Counted from the stretch's first letter, positions 1-8,260 are shown. The stretch: 42,348 nt of DNA from JAXLQL01 sp046331625 (GCA_046331625.1 JAXLQL010000044.1:1-42348), one strand, 5' to 3'. Made by a program: numbers and translations. Notes: generated from the sequence alone by a model not told the origin.

Positions 1-2718
1 GAGCGCACTGAACAGGTTCAATGTGCGGCCCGTGGCGAGCAGCGAAAGCACCGCGAACGGAATCGAAAGTGGCAGCGTCAGCAGAATGATGAACGGATGC
101 ACCAGACTTTCGAACTGTGCCGCCAGCACCATATACATGAAGATGGAAGCCAGCCCAATGCCCATCAGCATGTTGGTGGTGGTCTCTTCGAGCACTTTCA
201 CCTGGCCCGAGAACACCATCTTGTATCCCGGCGGCAGCTCGAGCTTGTCCACGGCCGACGACGCCGCAAGCGCGGCATCGCCCAGCCCGTATCCGTTCCC
301 GACGTTCCCATAAACGCTGACGGCGAACTGTCGCGCGAAGCGATCCACGCGGCTCGGTCCGAGACCGCGTTCGAGTTTGGCGATCGAATCGAGGCGGATC
401 AATCCGAGCTTCGCCGATGGCACCAACAGGCGGCTCAACACCGCCGGATCATCACGTTGCTCCGGCGTGAGGCGCATCATCACCGGATACTGCTCGGCGT
501 CTTCTTTGAACGTGGAAATTTGATCCTCGCCGGACATCAACAATCTGACCGCGCCAGCGATGTTGGCCACGCGAACTCCCAAGTCGGAGGCGAGTTGCCG
601 GTCCACCGTGATCTGCAACTCGGGGTTGTTCAAGTTCAGGTTCGCCTTGACGTCAGCCACGGCGGGTTCCTTGCCGATCTCGATCATGTACTGCTTGGCG
701 TAGTTGACCAGCACCTTCATGTCCGGGCCGAGCAGCATCCCGCGAATCGGCGAGAAGCTGTCGCGTCCACCGAGCAGGTTCGGGAAATTGATGCGTGGCC
801 GAAGATAGGCGTAGTCTTGGAGAGCAACGCGAACCTTCTGCGCCATCTCGGTGATGCTGGCGCGCTTCTCTTCGGGCTCGAGGATGATGGTGAGAAACGC
901 CATGGTCACGCGCTCCATGAACGCCGCGCTGCGCGGGAACACCATGGTCACACCGGGAATCGCTTCGATCTTCTTGGTCATGTCGCGGGCGATTTTCTCA
1001 GTCGCCTCGATCGATGAACCCTCGGGCAATTCCACGAAGATGCCGAGTTCGCTTTGATCTTCTTGCGGCATCCAGTCTCTGCCCACGTGCTGGTTGATGA
1101 AATACGTGGATCCGAGCGTCAGAAGCGACACGCATACGATGACCCAGCGATGATCGAGCGACCAACTGAGCACGCCTCCGTAGATCCGCTCCATCCAGCC
1201 TTGCTTGTGGCCATGCTTTTCGGCAGGCTCCCCACTCTTGCCTCCGCCCTTCCTCTTCAGCAGGCGAGCGCTCAGCGCCGGCGTGAGCGTGAAGGCCACC
1301 AGCATCGACACCATGATCGAGACGGACATCGTCCACCCGAACTGATTCAGGAAGCGCTTCGCATATCCGGTCATGAACGCGATGGGAACGAAGATGATCA
1401 CCAGCGAAAGCGTAGTGGCCATCACGGCCAGCGCGATTTCCTTGGTGGCGAGCACCGCCGCCTGCATCGGCGGCAGCGCTTTCTCCTCGAGGAACCGGTA
1501 GATATTTTCGAGTACGATGATCGCGTCATCGATCACGATGCCCACGGCGAGCGTCAGCGCCAGCAGCGTCATCGAGTTCAACGTGAAGTTCAAAACCCGC
1601 AGCAGCGTGAACGTGGTGACGATCGACGTCGGGATCGCCAGCGAACTGATCAGCACCGTGCGCCAGTCGCGAATGAAGATCCAGACGATGATCGAGGCGA
1701 GCAAGCTCCCGAGCAGAAGGTGCTCTTCGAGCGCGCTCACCGAATTGCGAATATAGGTGGCCGTCTCTTTGATCACCTCGACCTTCACACCGGCGGGAAG
1801 CTTCAAAGTGTCGAGCTTGGCGATCACGCCCTCCACAACGGCCACGGTGTTCATGCCGGTCTGCCGTTGCACCTCCATGCTCACCGCCGGCACCTCGCGC
1901 ATGAAGGCGAAGTTGCGTTTCTCGGCCATGCCGTCTTCCACGTAGCCGATGTCCCGGAGCCGTACCGGAGCCCCGCCCACGGTCTTGATGATGATCTTGT
2001 TGAAGTCGGCCACGGATTCCACGCGGCCCATGGTTCGCACACCCATCTCGGATGTGCCGCGCACGATACGGCCGCCGGGCATCTCCACATTCTCTGTGCG
2101 CACCGCCGTCTCCACGTCTTGCGCCGTCAGCCCGTAACCGTTGAGCTTGTTCAGATCCATGAAGACGTTGATCTGACGCGGGCGCGATCCGCTGACGTCA
2201 ATGCCGGCCACGCCATCCACGGTTTCGAGCGCGCGGCGGATTTGCTTGTCCGCGATTTCGGTGAGCTCTCGAATCGGTCGCTGGCCGCTCACGGCAAGCG
2301 TGACCACGGGCTCGCGGTCGAGTTCGGCCTTCAGCACCACCGGAGGCAGAATGTTCGGCGGCAGCCTGCGCATGGCGCCGCTGACTTTTTCGCGCACGTC
2401 TTCCACCGCTTCGCCAATGTCCCGTTCCAGCACGAAAGTGATCATCACGTTGGCGGAGCCTTCCGTGACCATCGCGCGCAGCTCTTCGATACCGCTCACG
2501 GCTGCGACCGCCTCTTCCACTGGCAACACCACCTGCGAGACCATCTCCTCGGGACTCGCTCCCGGCAGGCGCAGCCTGACGTAGATCTGCGCGGGGTCGC
2601 TTTGCGGGAACAGGTCCACGCCGAGGCCCATGAAGCTGAAGACGCCCATCACCACCAGGAACATGATGAGCATGAAGGCGAAGACAGGCCTGTTGACGCA
2701 AATTTCTGAGAGTCTCAC
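1..2718 (-). CDS. RND (HAE1/AcrB-type) efflux permease, C-terminus cut by window edge
   Basis: Inner-membrane, proton-driven pump of the RND superfamily, which normally works with a periplasmic adaptor and an outer-membrane channel. About 906 of the usual ~1040 residues are present; the frame is open to base 1, so the last membrane segments lie outside. The first helix (VFAFMLIMFLVVMG) follows a short RLSE-type N-terminus typical of the family. The helix-4 motif GIVIDDAIIVLEN lies near residue 395 and carries the paired Asp residues of proton relay. Two large periplasmic loops are present. The start is taken as GTG at 2718 because the family N-terminus begins there; no strong ribosome site is seen. 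It is divergent from fabD across 56 bases. The substrate (drug or metal) cannot be told from sequence, but the DD motif fits HAE1 pumps rather than heavy-metal pumps. Confidence 0.93.
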   Translation of the reverse strand, partial: MRLSEICVNRPVFAFMLIMFLVVMGVFSFMGLGVDLFPQSDPAQIYVRLRLPGASPEEMVSQVVLPVEEAVAAVSGIEELRAMVTEGSANVMITFVLERDIGEAVEDVREKVSGAMRRLPPNILPPVVLKAELDREPVVTLAVSGQRPIRELTEIADKQIRRALETVDGVAGIDVSGSRPRQINVFMDLNKLNGYGLTAQDVETAVRTENVEMPGGRIVRGTSEMGVRTMGRVESVADFNKIIIKTVGGAPVRLRDIGYVEDGMAEKRNFAFMREVPAVSMEVQRQTGMNTVAVVEGVIAKLDTLKLPAGVKVEVIKETATYIRNSVSALEEHLLLGSLLASIIVWIFIRDWRTVLISSLAIPTSIVTTFTLLRVLNFTLNSMTLLALTLAVGIVIDDAIIVLENIYRFLEEKALPPMQAAVLATKEIALAVMATTLSLVIIFVPIAFMTGYAKRFLNQFGWTMSVSIMVSMLVAFTLTPALSARLLKRKGGGKSGEPAEKHGHKQGWMERIYGGVLSWSLDHRWVIVCVSLLTLGSTYFINQHVGRDWMPQEDQSELGIFVELPEGSSIEATEKIARDMTKKIEAIPGVTMVFPRSAAFMERVTMAFLTIILEPEEKRASITEMAQKVRVALQDYAYLRPRINFPNLLGGRDSFSPIRGMLLGPDMKVLVNYAKQYMIEIGKEPAVADVKANLNLNNPELQITVDRQLASDLGVRVANIAGAVRLLMSGEDQISTFKEDAEQYPVMMRLTPEQRDDPAVLSRLLVPSAKLGLIRLDSIAKLERGLGPSRVDRFARQFAVSVYGNVGNGYGLGDAALAASSAVDKLELPPGYKMVFSGQVKVLEETTTNMLMGIGLASIFMYMVLAAQFESLVHPFIILLTLPLSIPFAVLSLLATGRTLNLFSAL

Positions 2719-2774
2719 GGTGCTGTAGAGATGATACTACTCCCGGCAGCGGAGCGAAGCCGCAACGCTACAAT

Positions 2775-3704
2775 ATGGAGTTCATGTCGAAGCTCGCGTG
2801 CCTATTCCCCGGGCAGGGTTCGCAATTTGCCGGGATGGGGAAGTCTCTCGCCGAGGCGTTTCCAGCCGCGCGAGCGGTGTTCGAAGAGGCCGATGGCGCG
2901 CTCGGATTTGCGCTGTCACGGCTGTGTTGGGAAGGTCCGGAAGAGGATCTGAAACTGACCGAGAACACGCAGCCCGCGATCCTCACCGCTTCGGTTGCCG
3001 CGTGGACCGTGCTTCGCGAACATGGTTGGCGTCCTGATTTCGTAGCCGGGCACAGCCTCGGTGAATACTCGGCGCTGGTGGCTGCGGGCGCGCTGCGGTT
3101 CGCCGATGCCGTTCGCACGGTGCGCAACCGCGGACGCTACATGCAGGAAGCGGTTCCGGCGGGCGTGGGCGCGATGGCGGCAATCCTCAAGATGCCTGAA
3201 GGTAAGCTCGACGCGATCCTTGCCGAGGCCGCGCAAGGCGAGGTGGTGAGCGCGGCCAATCTCAATGCCGCGGACCAGATCGTGATCGCCGGACACGCCG
3301 CCGCCGTGAAGCGCGCGGCCGATCTTTGCGTCGCCGCCGGAGCCAAGCGAGCGGTGATGCTGCCGGTGAGCGCGCCGTTCCATTGCGCGCTGATGGAGCC
3401 CGCGCAAAAGCGCCTGGCCGCCGATCTCGCCACGGTGGAGTTTCGCGATCTCGAGTTTCCGCTGATCAACAACTGGCAAGCCCGCGCCGTGACGAGCGGA
3501 GCGGAAGCGCGCCAGGGATTGATCGAGCAGGTTCCGAATCCGGTCCGCTGGACCGAGACGATGTCCATGTTGGTGCGAGAAGGAGTGACGCGCGCCCTGG
3601 AAGTTGGCCCCGGCGCCGTGCTGTGCGGATTGCTGCGGGGCGTGCCGGAAATCAAAGGGGCACGGCTCGGGGAGGCCGCCGACCTCGAAAAGCTGCAACC
3701 GTAG
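2775..3704 (+). CDS. fabD: Malonyl-CoA:ACP transacylase
   Basis: Cytoplasmic enzyme that moves malonyl from CoA to acyl carrier protein to start fatty-acid elongation. The 309-residue length is normal. The oxyanion-hole motif GQGSQ is at residues 13-17, the nucleophile lies in GHSLGEYSAL (Ser94), and the catalytic His is in PVSAPFHCALM (His203). Two in-frame ATGs exist, at 2775 and 2784; the family N-terminus (SKLACLFPGQGSQ) favours 2784, but spacing to any ribosome site is poor for both. TACAAT at 2769-2774 resembles a -10 box and would give a nearly leaderless message. The stop codon lies inside an inverted repeat (3701-3722). Other fab genes are not adjacent, so this is a solitary fabD. 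Confidence 0.96.
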   Translation: MEFMSKLACLFPGQGSQFAGMGKSLAEAFPAARAVFEEADGALGFALSRLCWEGPEEDLKLTENTQPAILTASVAAWTVLREHGWRPDFVAGHSLGEYSALVAAGALRFADAVRTVRNRGRYMQEAVPAGVGAMAAILKMPEGKLDAILAEAAQGEVVSAANLNAADQIVIAGHAAAVKRAADLCVAAGAKRAVMLPVSAPFHCALMEPAQKRLAADLATVEFRDLEFPLINNWQARAVTSGAEARQGLIEQVPNPVRWTETMSMLVREGVTRALEVGPGAVLCGLLRGVPEIKGARLGEAADLEKLQP

Positions 3705-3722
3705 ACGCTCTGAGGCGTCTAC
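3701..3722. promoter_or_regulatory. Perfect 8-bp inverted repeat over fabD stop and next gene's -10
   Basis: Arms GTAGACGC (3701-3708) and GCGTCTAC (3715-3722) are perfectly complementary around a 6-base loop. The left arm contains the fabD stop codon. The right arm overlaps TACAAT (3720-3725), a candidate -10 for the gene starting at 3744. There is no T-run, so it is a weak intrinsic terminator at best; an operator is equally possible. Confidence 0.45.
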
Positions 3723-3743
3723 AATCAGGGAAGGAGAACCCGA

Positions 3744-4430
3744 ATGCGATTGTTTCTTTCTGCGTTGTTCATTACCGGCTTGATTTGGAGCCAGGAAACC
3801 CAGGAAACCGAAAAGAAACCCGGCGCTGTGCAACGAGCGCTCGGCAAGGTAGGCAAGACCGTCGACAAAGCGGCCGAGAAAACGGTCGACACGACAAAGG
3901 AAGCCGCCGAAATGACCGCGGACACTTCCAAGACGGTGGGCAAGAAGACCGCTGACGTGAGTAAGGAAGCCGCGGGCAAGACCGCGACTACGAGCAAGGA
4001 AGTTGCGGGCAAGACGGCCGAGGTCTCGAAAGAGGCCGCGGGCAAAACCGCCAATGCTTCAAAGACGGTAGCCAAGAAGACTGCCGACGTTTCCAAAGAA
4101 GCGGCCAGCAAGACCGCCGACACCTCGAAGACCGTAGCCAAGAAGACGGCCACCGGCGCGGAGGTGGCAGGCCGCACCGTGGCTGACAAGACGGCCACCG
4201 GCTTGAACGCCGCAGGCGGAGCAGTGAAGAGCGTTGGCTTTCTCGATCTCAACACGGCCTCAGAGAAGGAACTCGAAGCTCTGCCCGGCATCGGCGACGC
4301 CTATGCCAAGAAGATCATTCAGGGCCGCCCCTACGAGCGCAAAGACGAACTCGTGCAGCGGGGCATCATTCCCGATTCCACCTACGAAAAGATCAAGACC
4401 AAGGTGATCGCGAAGAAGCTGAAGAGCTGA
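3744..4430 (+). CDS. Exported protein: LEA-like 11-residue repeats plus ComEA-type helix-hairpin-helix
   Basis: A 228-residue protein in three parts. Residues 1-17 look like a Sec signal peptide (MRLFLSALFITGLIWSQ). Residues 46-144 are nine consecutive 11-residue repeats of the form KTADVSKEAAG, rich in Lys, Ala and Thr, encoded by 33-base units at 3879-4175. Such 11-mers are typical of group-3 LEA (desiccation) proteins and also resemble Lys/Ala-rich histone-H1-like tails. Residues 165-228 form a helix-hairpin-helix domain of the ComEA type (DLNTASEKELEALPGIG), which in that family binds double-stranded DNA without sequence preference. AGGGAAGGAG lies just before the ATG. Known: the two domain families. 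Inferred: a periplasmic or envelope DNA-binding or protective protein. No competence genes are nearby, so a ComEA role in uptake is not shown. Confidence 0.85.
   Translation: MRLFLSALFITGLIWSQETQETEKKPGAVQRALGKVGKTVDKAAEKTVDTTKEAAEMTADTSKTVGKKTADVSKEAAGKTATTSKEVAGKTAEVSKEAAGKTANASKTVAKKTADVSKEAASKTADTSKTVAKKTATGAEVAGRTVADKTATGLNAAGGAVKSVGFLDLNTASEKELEALPGIGDAYAKKIIQGRPYERKDELVQRGIIPDSTYEKIKTKVIAKKLKS
3879..4175 (+). repeat. Nine tandem 33-bp coding repeats (11-residue LEA-like units)
   Basis: In-frame tandem units coding KTADVSKEAAG-like 11-mers, residues 46-144 of the host protein. Units differ mainly at positions 4-5 and 8-11, alternating SKEAAG and SKTVAK forms. The DNA is divergent enough between units that the array looks old rather than freshly amplified. 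Confidence 0.85.
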
Positions 4431-4486
4431 TCGCCGCTTGCGAATTGACCCTCTGAAGCAACTATCGAAGGATCGTTATTGAACTC

Positions 4487-5569
4487 GTGCCGGGATTACT
4501 GCTGACCGGTGCGACCGGCTATGTGGGCGGGGAGGTGGCCTTGCGCCTTCTCTCCGCCATGCCTTCATGGCGCATCTTTTTCATTGCGCGCGACCCCGAG
4601 CGAATCCCGCCCTACCTCACCAAGTCGCACCAGGTGACGGTGTGGAAAGGCGACATCACCGAAGCGCACCTGGGGCTGGCGGATTGGCAATTGGCGATCT
4701 TGCGCAAGACCTTGACCGAGGTGGTCCACTGCGCGGCCGGCACGCGGTTTGACCAGCCGCTCGACGAGGCGCGCCTGGTGAACACCGAAGGCACGGCGAA
4801 CGTCTTGCGCTTGGCCGAGGAGTGCCCGCGGATCGTGAAGTTCCTGCACGTGAGCACGGCCTGGGTGGCGGGGCGCACCGAGGGCATCGTGCCGGAAGCC
4901 TTGATCCAGCACCGCTCGCCGTTTTCGAGCACGTACCAGCAATCGAAGTACGAGGCCGAGCAGATCGTCGCGTCATACGCGTGGCGCCTTCCCACCGCGA
5001 TCGCGCGAATCGGCATCATCTTCGGAGACTCGCGTGACGGCCACGTAGCGCAGTTCAACTTTCTGCATCAACTGCTCTCGGTGTATCCGCGCGGCACGCT
5101 GCCCAAGCTGCCCTATGACGAGCGCGCGCGATGTGACCTGGTGGCCTCCGATTGGGTGTTCGATGCGCTGGCGTGGCTCTTCCTCGAGCGGTTCAACGCC
5201 GGCGACGTGTATCATCTCTGCGCGGGCGAACACGCCATGACCGTGGGCGAGTTGCTGGCCGAAACCGCGCGCGTGTTTTCGCTCCATCCCTGGGCGCAGC
5301 GATGGGTGCCGATCCGCACGCCGCGTTTGGTCCCGCTCAGCGAGTACGAGGAGTTCGCCGAGCGCACAAAGTCCGAAGGGAGCATGTTGATGAGCGAACT
5401 GGTTCGCTCGCTCGGATACTTCGTTCCGCATCTCGGGATTCACCAGGTGTTCGATAACCGCCGCACGCTCGCACTGCTCGAAGGCAGCGGAATCGAACTG
5501 CCGCCGGCGCGCGAAGGCTACGGGCGAATGGTCCGCTGGTGCCTCGATACGGACTGGGGGAAGATCTGA
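4487..5569 (+). CDS. Extended SDR / NAD(P)-dependent reductase (male-sterility/thioester-reductase-like)
   Basis: A 360-residue extended short-chain dehydrogenase. The Rossmann motif GATGYVGG is at residues 8-15. The catalytic YxxxK is Y150-K154 (TYQQSKYEAE), with STAW near 123-126 supplying the catalytic Ser/Thr. The N-terminal half resembles the NAD-binding domain of fatty-acyl and thioester reductases (NVLRLAEE, HVSTAWVAG). Start is GTG at 4487, directly before the beta strand that opens the fold; the ribosome site is weak. The 3' end meets or overlaps the following methyltransferase gene, so the two are probably co-transcribed. The substrate is unknown. Confidence 0.85.
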   Translation: MPGLLLTGATGYVGGEVALRLLSAMPSWRIFFIARDPERIPPYLTKSHQVTVWKGDITEAHLGLADWQLAILRKTLTEVVHCAAGTRFDQPLDEARLVNTEGTANVLRLAEECPRIVKFLHVSTAWVAGRTEGIVPEALIQHRSPFSSTYQQSKYEAEQIVASYAWRLPTAIARIGIIFGDSRDGHVAQFNFLHQLLSVYPRGTLPKLPYDERARCDLVASDWVFDALAWLFLERFNAGDVYHLCAGEHAMTVGELLAETARVFSLHPWAQRWVPIRTPRLVPLSEYEEFAERTKSEGSMLMSELVRSLGYFVPHLGIHQVFDNRRTLALLEGSGIELPPAREGYGRMVRWCLDTDWGKI

Positions 5570-5577
5570 TCGCGCGC

Positions 5578-6225
5578 GTGGCCGCGGTTGTCTACTGGGC
5601 CATCGGCTATCTCGCGTTCGTCGCTTCGTTCCTGTATCTGGTGGGGTTTGTGGGCAACCGGTATTCGTTCAGCACGGTCGATTCCGGGTTGCAGATTCCC
5701 GAGCGCGAAGCAGCGGTGGTGGACCTCGCCCTGATCGCGCTGTTCGGACTGCAGCATAGCCTGATGGCGAGGAAGTGGTGGAAGCGCCTGGTGCCCGATC
5801 CCTGGCAGCGGCCGACGTATTTGCTGGCGACGGCCGCAGTGCTCGCGTACTTCTACTGGCGCTGGGAGCCGATCCCGGATTTGCTGTGGCGTGTGGAGCA
5901 CGGATGGTGGCTGCAGGCGCTGTTTTTCGTGGGATGGGCGCTGGCGGTCTGGGCGGCATTCTCGGCCGATCACTGGACCACGTTCGGCCTGCGGCAAGTG
6001 GCTGCGTACTGGCGCGGGGAACGTTGGGTGGATCCGCCGTTTCGGATTCGAGGTCCGTACCGCTGGGGGCGGCATCCGATGATGGTGGGGTTGGCGGTGG
6101 CGTTCTGGTCCGCACCCGAGATGTCCAGGGGACATGCGCTATTCGCCGCGGGGATGACGGCGTACATCGTGGCCGGGTGCTGGTTCGAGAATCGCGACTC
6201 GCGCCAGCGTACTGACCGGCTCTAG
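5578..6225 (+). CDS. mddA: MddA/NnrU-type membrane methyltransferase (methanethiol S-methyltransferase-like)
   Basis: Polytopic membrane protein of the isoprenylcysteine/phospholipid methyltransferase superfamily. The N-terminal pattern SFLYLVGFVGN, the internal LFGLQHSLMARKWWKR and VPDPWQRPTYLL, and the C-terminal SAM-binding region RGPYRWGRHPMMVG all match the family of MddA, which methylates methanethiol to dimethyl sulfide. About five membrane helices are visible. The start is set at GTG 5578 because MddA proteins begin about 27 residues before the VGN motif; an in-frame GTG at 5539 would overlap the upstream gene by 31 bases. The family match is firm. The exact substrate is inference, since NnrU-like relatives differ. 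No methionine gamma-lyase gene is nearby. Confidence 0.75.
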   Translation: MAAVVYWAIGYLAFVASFLYLVGFVGNRYSFSTVDSGLQIPEREAAVVDLALIALFGLQHSLMARKWWKRLVPDPWQRPTYLLATAAVLAYFYWRWEPIPDLLWRVEHGWWLQALFFVGWALAVWAAFSADHWTTFGLRQVAAYWRGERWVDPPFRIRGPYRWGRHPMMVGLAVAFWSAPEMSRGHALFAAGMTAYIVAGCWFENRDSRQRTDRL

Positions 6226-6423
6226 CCAGCGCGGGACTTCGAGTCCCGCTTCAGCATCCGGTCTGCGGTTCTCGCGCGCCGAAGGCTTAATATCTTCCGG
6301 TAGGGTGTCAAAGTCCGGAGCAATCCGGATCTGTCCGGACATCGAGCCTGGTGTCCTGGCGGGAAGCGGCTCCTCGCGAGGCGACAACTGCGCCTTCGTC
6401 TGAGGGATCTTACACGCTGCCAT
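6139..6423 (-). pseudogene. Possible Phd/YefM-type antitoxin remnant
   Basis: An ORF opening 9 bases downstream of the TPR gene on the same strand. Residues 26-45 (bases 6289-6348), GSMSGQIRIAPDFDTLPEDI, look like the toxin-binding tail of small type II antitoxins (GSxKGxIxxxxDFDxPLPED). The usual N-terminal DNA-binding part is not recognisable, and the frame runs 87 bases into the convergent methyltransferase gene. It is best read as a decayed antitoxin; chance similarity cannot be excluded. Confidence 0.3.
6231..6249 (+). terminator. Hairpin 3' of the mddA-like gene
   Basis: GCGGGACT (6231-6238) pairs perfectly with AGTCCCGC (6242-6249) around a 3-base TCG loop, five bases after the stop codon. 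No long T-run follows (TTCAG), so Rho-independent termination is plausible but not strong. Confidence 0.45.
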
Positions 6424-6432
6424 GAGGTGACT

Positions 6433-7329
6433 CTAGCATGGAGCAAGCTCGCGTCTTGCCGCCAAAACCAACTCGATGTCGAGACAATGCGTTTTGGTCG
6501 ATCGCTTGGTCAGTTCCTCCACAGCCGAGTGGACCTCACCTTCAGACAATGCCGCGATCGCAATCCGCCGTGGGTCATTGGCCTTTGGCGCGCATTGGTG
6601 CGGACCCGGATTTCCGCGGCTGCACTCCTTGCACATCCATCGAATCGTCGACCAGTCCTCGACGCCGAGTTCGCGCTCACGTGCGAGCTCGGTCAAGATG
6701 GACTCGAGGTTCGGATCCTCGGTCTCGAGCGTCACCTCGTATGTGGAGTAGGGTGATGCTTGCCAGACCTGCAACTCGTCGAACACCGGAACCTCTTCTC
6801 CGTTGCTTTCGCGCCGGCCATTTGCGGCGCCATCGTTGAGGACGATGTCCCTGAAACGATGCTCCGATTCCGGTAGCGGAACGTTGAGAATGACGAGACG
6901 GGCCGGATCGAGTCGTTCTCCCCAAACCACTTCGCCGTCCCGTTCTGGGTTGAGCCGCACACAGGCCGGCTCTGCCTGACCGGCCCACTCGCCATCGCCG
7001 TCCGGGATGTCGACCCCGAACCAACGCCAAGCCTTTCGCGCCGTGGCCCAGTCATGCAACGCGGTTGCGGCAATTCCTAGGTTCCACCATGCGCCCTCGT
7101 CTTGATCGTTCAACTCGGTGGCTCGTATGTTGCAGCGGAGGCTTTCCTCCCAGTTGCAGAGATGCTTCGCCTCCAACCCGAGATTGTAATGTGGCACGCT
7201 CCAACTCGGGTCGCACCGGGCCGCCCATCGGTATGACCGCACGGCGCGTTCGCGCTGACCCGCGTTCGCCGCTGTGTTGCCCCGGGTGTTCAACCACTCC
7301 GCCAAGAGATGGCCCAACATGCCTCCCAT
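6433..7329 (-). CDS. Tetratricopeptide-repeat protein with Cys-containing C-terminal part
   Basis: A 298-residue protein with no signal peptide. Residues ~15-110 hold about three TPR units (GNTAANAGQRERAVRSYRWA, YNLGLEAKHLCNWEESL, WWNLGIAATALHDWATARKA). The rest is unassigned but carries WMCKECSRGNPGPHQC near residue 230, a CxxC-type cluster that could bind zinc. It is the last intact gene of a minus-strand run that includes an RHH antitoxin, an XRE protein and an NTase-fold protein. TPR plus unknown domain in such a setting is often an immunity or adaptor protein, but this is inference only. Confidence 0.75.
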   Translation of the reverse strand: MGGMLGHLLAEWLNTRGNTAANAGQRERAVRSYRWAARCDPSWSVPHYNLGLEAKHLCNWEESLRCNIRATELNDQDEGAWWNLGIAATALHDWATARKAWRWFGVDIPDGDGEWAGQAEPACVRLNPERDGEVVWGERLDPARLVILNVPLPESEHRFRDIVLNDGAANGRRESNGEEVPVFDELQVWQASPYSTYEVTLETEDPNLESILTELARERELGVEDWSTIRWMCKECSRGNPGPHQCAPKANDPRRIAIAALSEGEVHSAVEELTKRSTKTHCLDIELVLAARRELAPC

Positions 7330-7367
7330 TATCGGCTCAGTTTCGACTTACGAATCGTCTCTTCAAA

Positions 7368-7412
7368 CCGGACGAGCCGCGCCCGCTCCGAATCCGGGCG
7401 AAGCTGGCGCTT
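7368..7412. repeat. Internally deleted copy of the XRE gene's 3' end
   Basis: Bases 7368-7383 are identical to 7832-7847 (16 of 16) and 7387-7412 match 7885-7910 (25 of 26). The parent has 37 bases between the blocks and this copy only 3, a net loss of 34 bases and of the frame. The parent segment codes the ASFARIRK...ARLVR tail of the XRE protein. This is a remnant of a second, related HTH gene downstream of the RHH antitoxin. Confidence 0.7.
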
Positions 7413-7430
7413 GTCGGCAAGAGTCCGCAC

Positions 7431-7700
7431 TTACCGGTTCCACTCATCTTCGCGAGTGTAGATGCTCTCGCGACTCATCGCGTAGTCCGAGAGTGTTGGT
7501 ACACCGGCAGGAATCACATCGCAGGCCTCGTCGAGCAACCGATCGACTTCCTCCGCTGACAGCGCCACGGTAGTGGTCTCTGCTGGCGCTGTTTGCTCGA
7601 GGTGCTCCTGAACATATGCGCCAACGGAAATGCCACGAACTCGCGCTTGCGCGACGAATCGCTCTTCCAGTTCCTTTGGTAGTTCAACCGTGATGGCCAT
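7431..7700 (-). CDS. Ribbon-helix-helix antitoxin, solitary
   Basis: An 89-residue protein starting MAITVELPKELEERFVAQA, a ribbon-helix-helix N-terminus, with GISVGAYVQEHL as the second helix, then an acidic tail (LSAEEVDRLLDEACDVIPAG) of the kind that blocks a toxin. ATG at 7700 is chosen because GAGG lies 5 bases upstream; a TTG at 7712 would put that site inside the gene. Such antitoxins usually precede a PIN-domain toxin, but the next 100 bases hold only a truncated HTH remnant. It is therefore an orphan or it pairs with a distant toxin. Confidence 0.75.
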   Translation of the reverse strand: MAITVELPKELEERFVAQARVRGISVGAYVQEHLEQTAPAETTTVALSAEEVDRLLDEACDVIPAGVPTLSDYAMSRESIYTREDEWNR

Positions 7701-7807
7701 TACGGGCCTCAATTCTCATCGTACCAGCGCGACGATCTGAGGATGAAAGAGCGATTGAATGATGCCGGACGAATCTTTTTCCCTTGCCGAACGTTGCTCA
7801 CTTGCCG

Positions 7808-8260
7808 CTATCTTGTAACAAGGTCACCCGCCCGGACGAGCCGCGCCGGCTTTGGCATCCGCAGCCCGAGCGCTAGAACCACCTTCCGAATCCGAGCGAA
7901 GCTGGCGCTTTCATACTCGGTAGCTTCGTAGCGCTGAACCTGTTGTGTCTTGACACCGAGCCGGTGCGCAAGGTTCTCCTGCGTCATCCCCGCGGCGATG
8001 CGGGCACGGATGAGGGCTTTCGGCAAGTCTTCCACCGCTTCGAGGACGAGTTCCTTACTCCTTCCCGCCTGGAGTTGCTCATAGGCATCGAGTTGTTCCT
8101 GCAGGTCGCGCAGTTGGCTTTCCGCCGCCTCTCGCTGGGCTCGCCACAGACGCGGACCGATATCCGCGGGACGCTGCTGGCGGGCGAGTTCGTCGAGCGC
8201 TTCCTCGAAGCGCCGCGCTTGCGCTCTTGTGATGCGATACTGCTTTTCGTTTTTGATCAC
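7808..8260 (-). CDS. XRE-family HTH protein, probable antitoxin of the DUF6932 pair
   Basis: 150 residues. The N-terminal two thirds are a charged coiled coil (RAQREAAESQLRDLQEQLDA). The helix-turn-helix is at ~85-135 (IRARIAAGMTQENLAHRLGV, then KTQQVQRYEATEY). GTG at 8260 is used because it overlaps the upstream stop by 4 bases (GTGA) with GGAG upstream, which implies translational coupling. The long coiled N-terminus followed by XRE resembles HTH antitoxins joined to nucleotidyltransferase-fold toxins. It probably represses its own operon. Confidence 0.8.
   Translation of the reverse strand: MIKNEKQYRITRAQARRFEEALDELARQQRPADIGPRLWRAQREAAESQLRDLQEQLDAYEQLQAGRSKELVLEAVEDLPKALIRARIAAGMTQENLAHRLGVKTQQVQRYEATEYESASFARIRKVVLALGLRMPKPARLVRAGDLVTR

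Noticed and set aside
1054..2709. Long plus-strand open frame (551 codons) opposite the efflux pump
   Set aside because: Extremely rich in His, Arg and Asp with no fold; it is the complement of a clear RND permease.
3879..4175. CRISPR-like array
   Set aside because: The 33-base periodicity is an in-frame coding repeat with no unique spacers.
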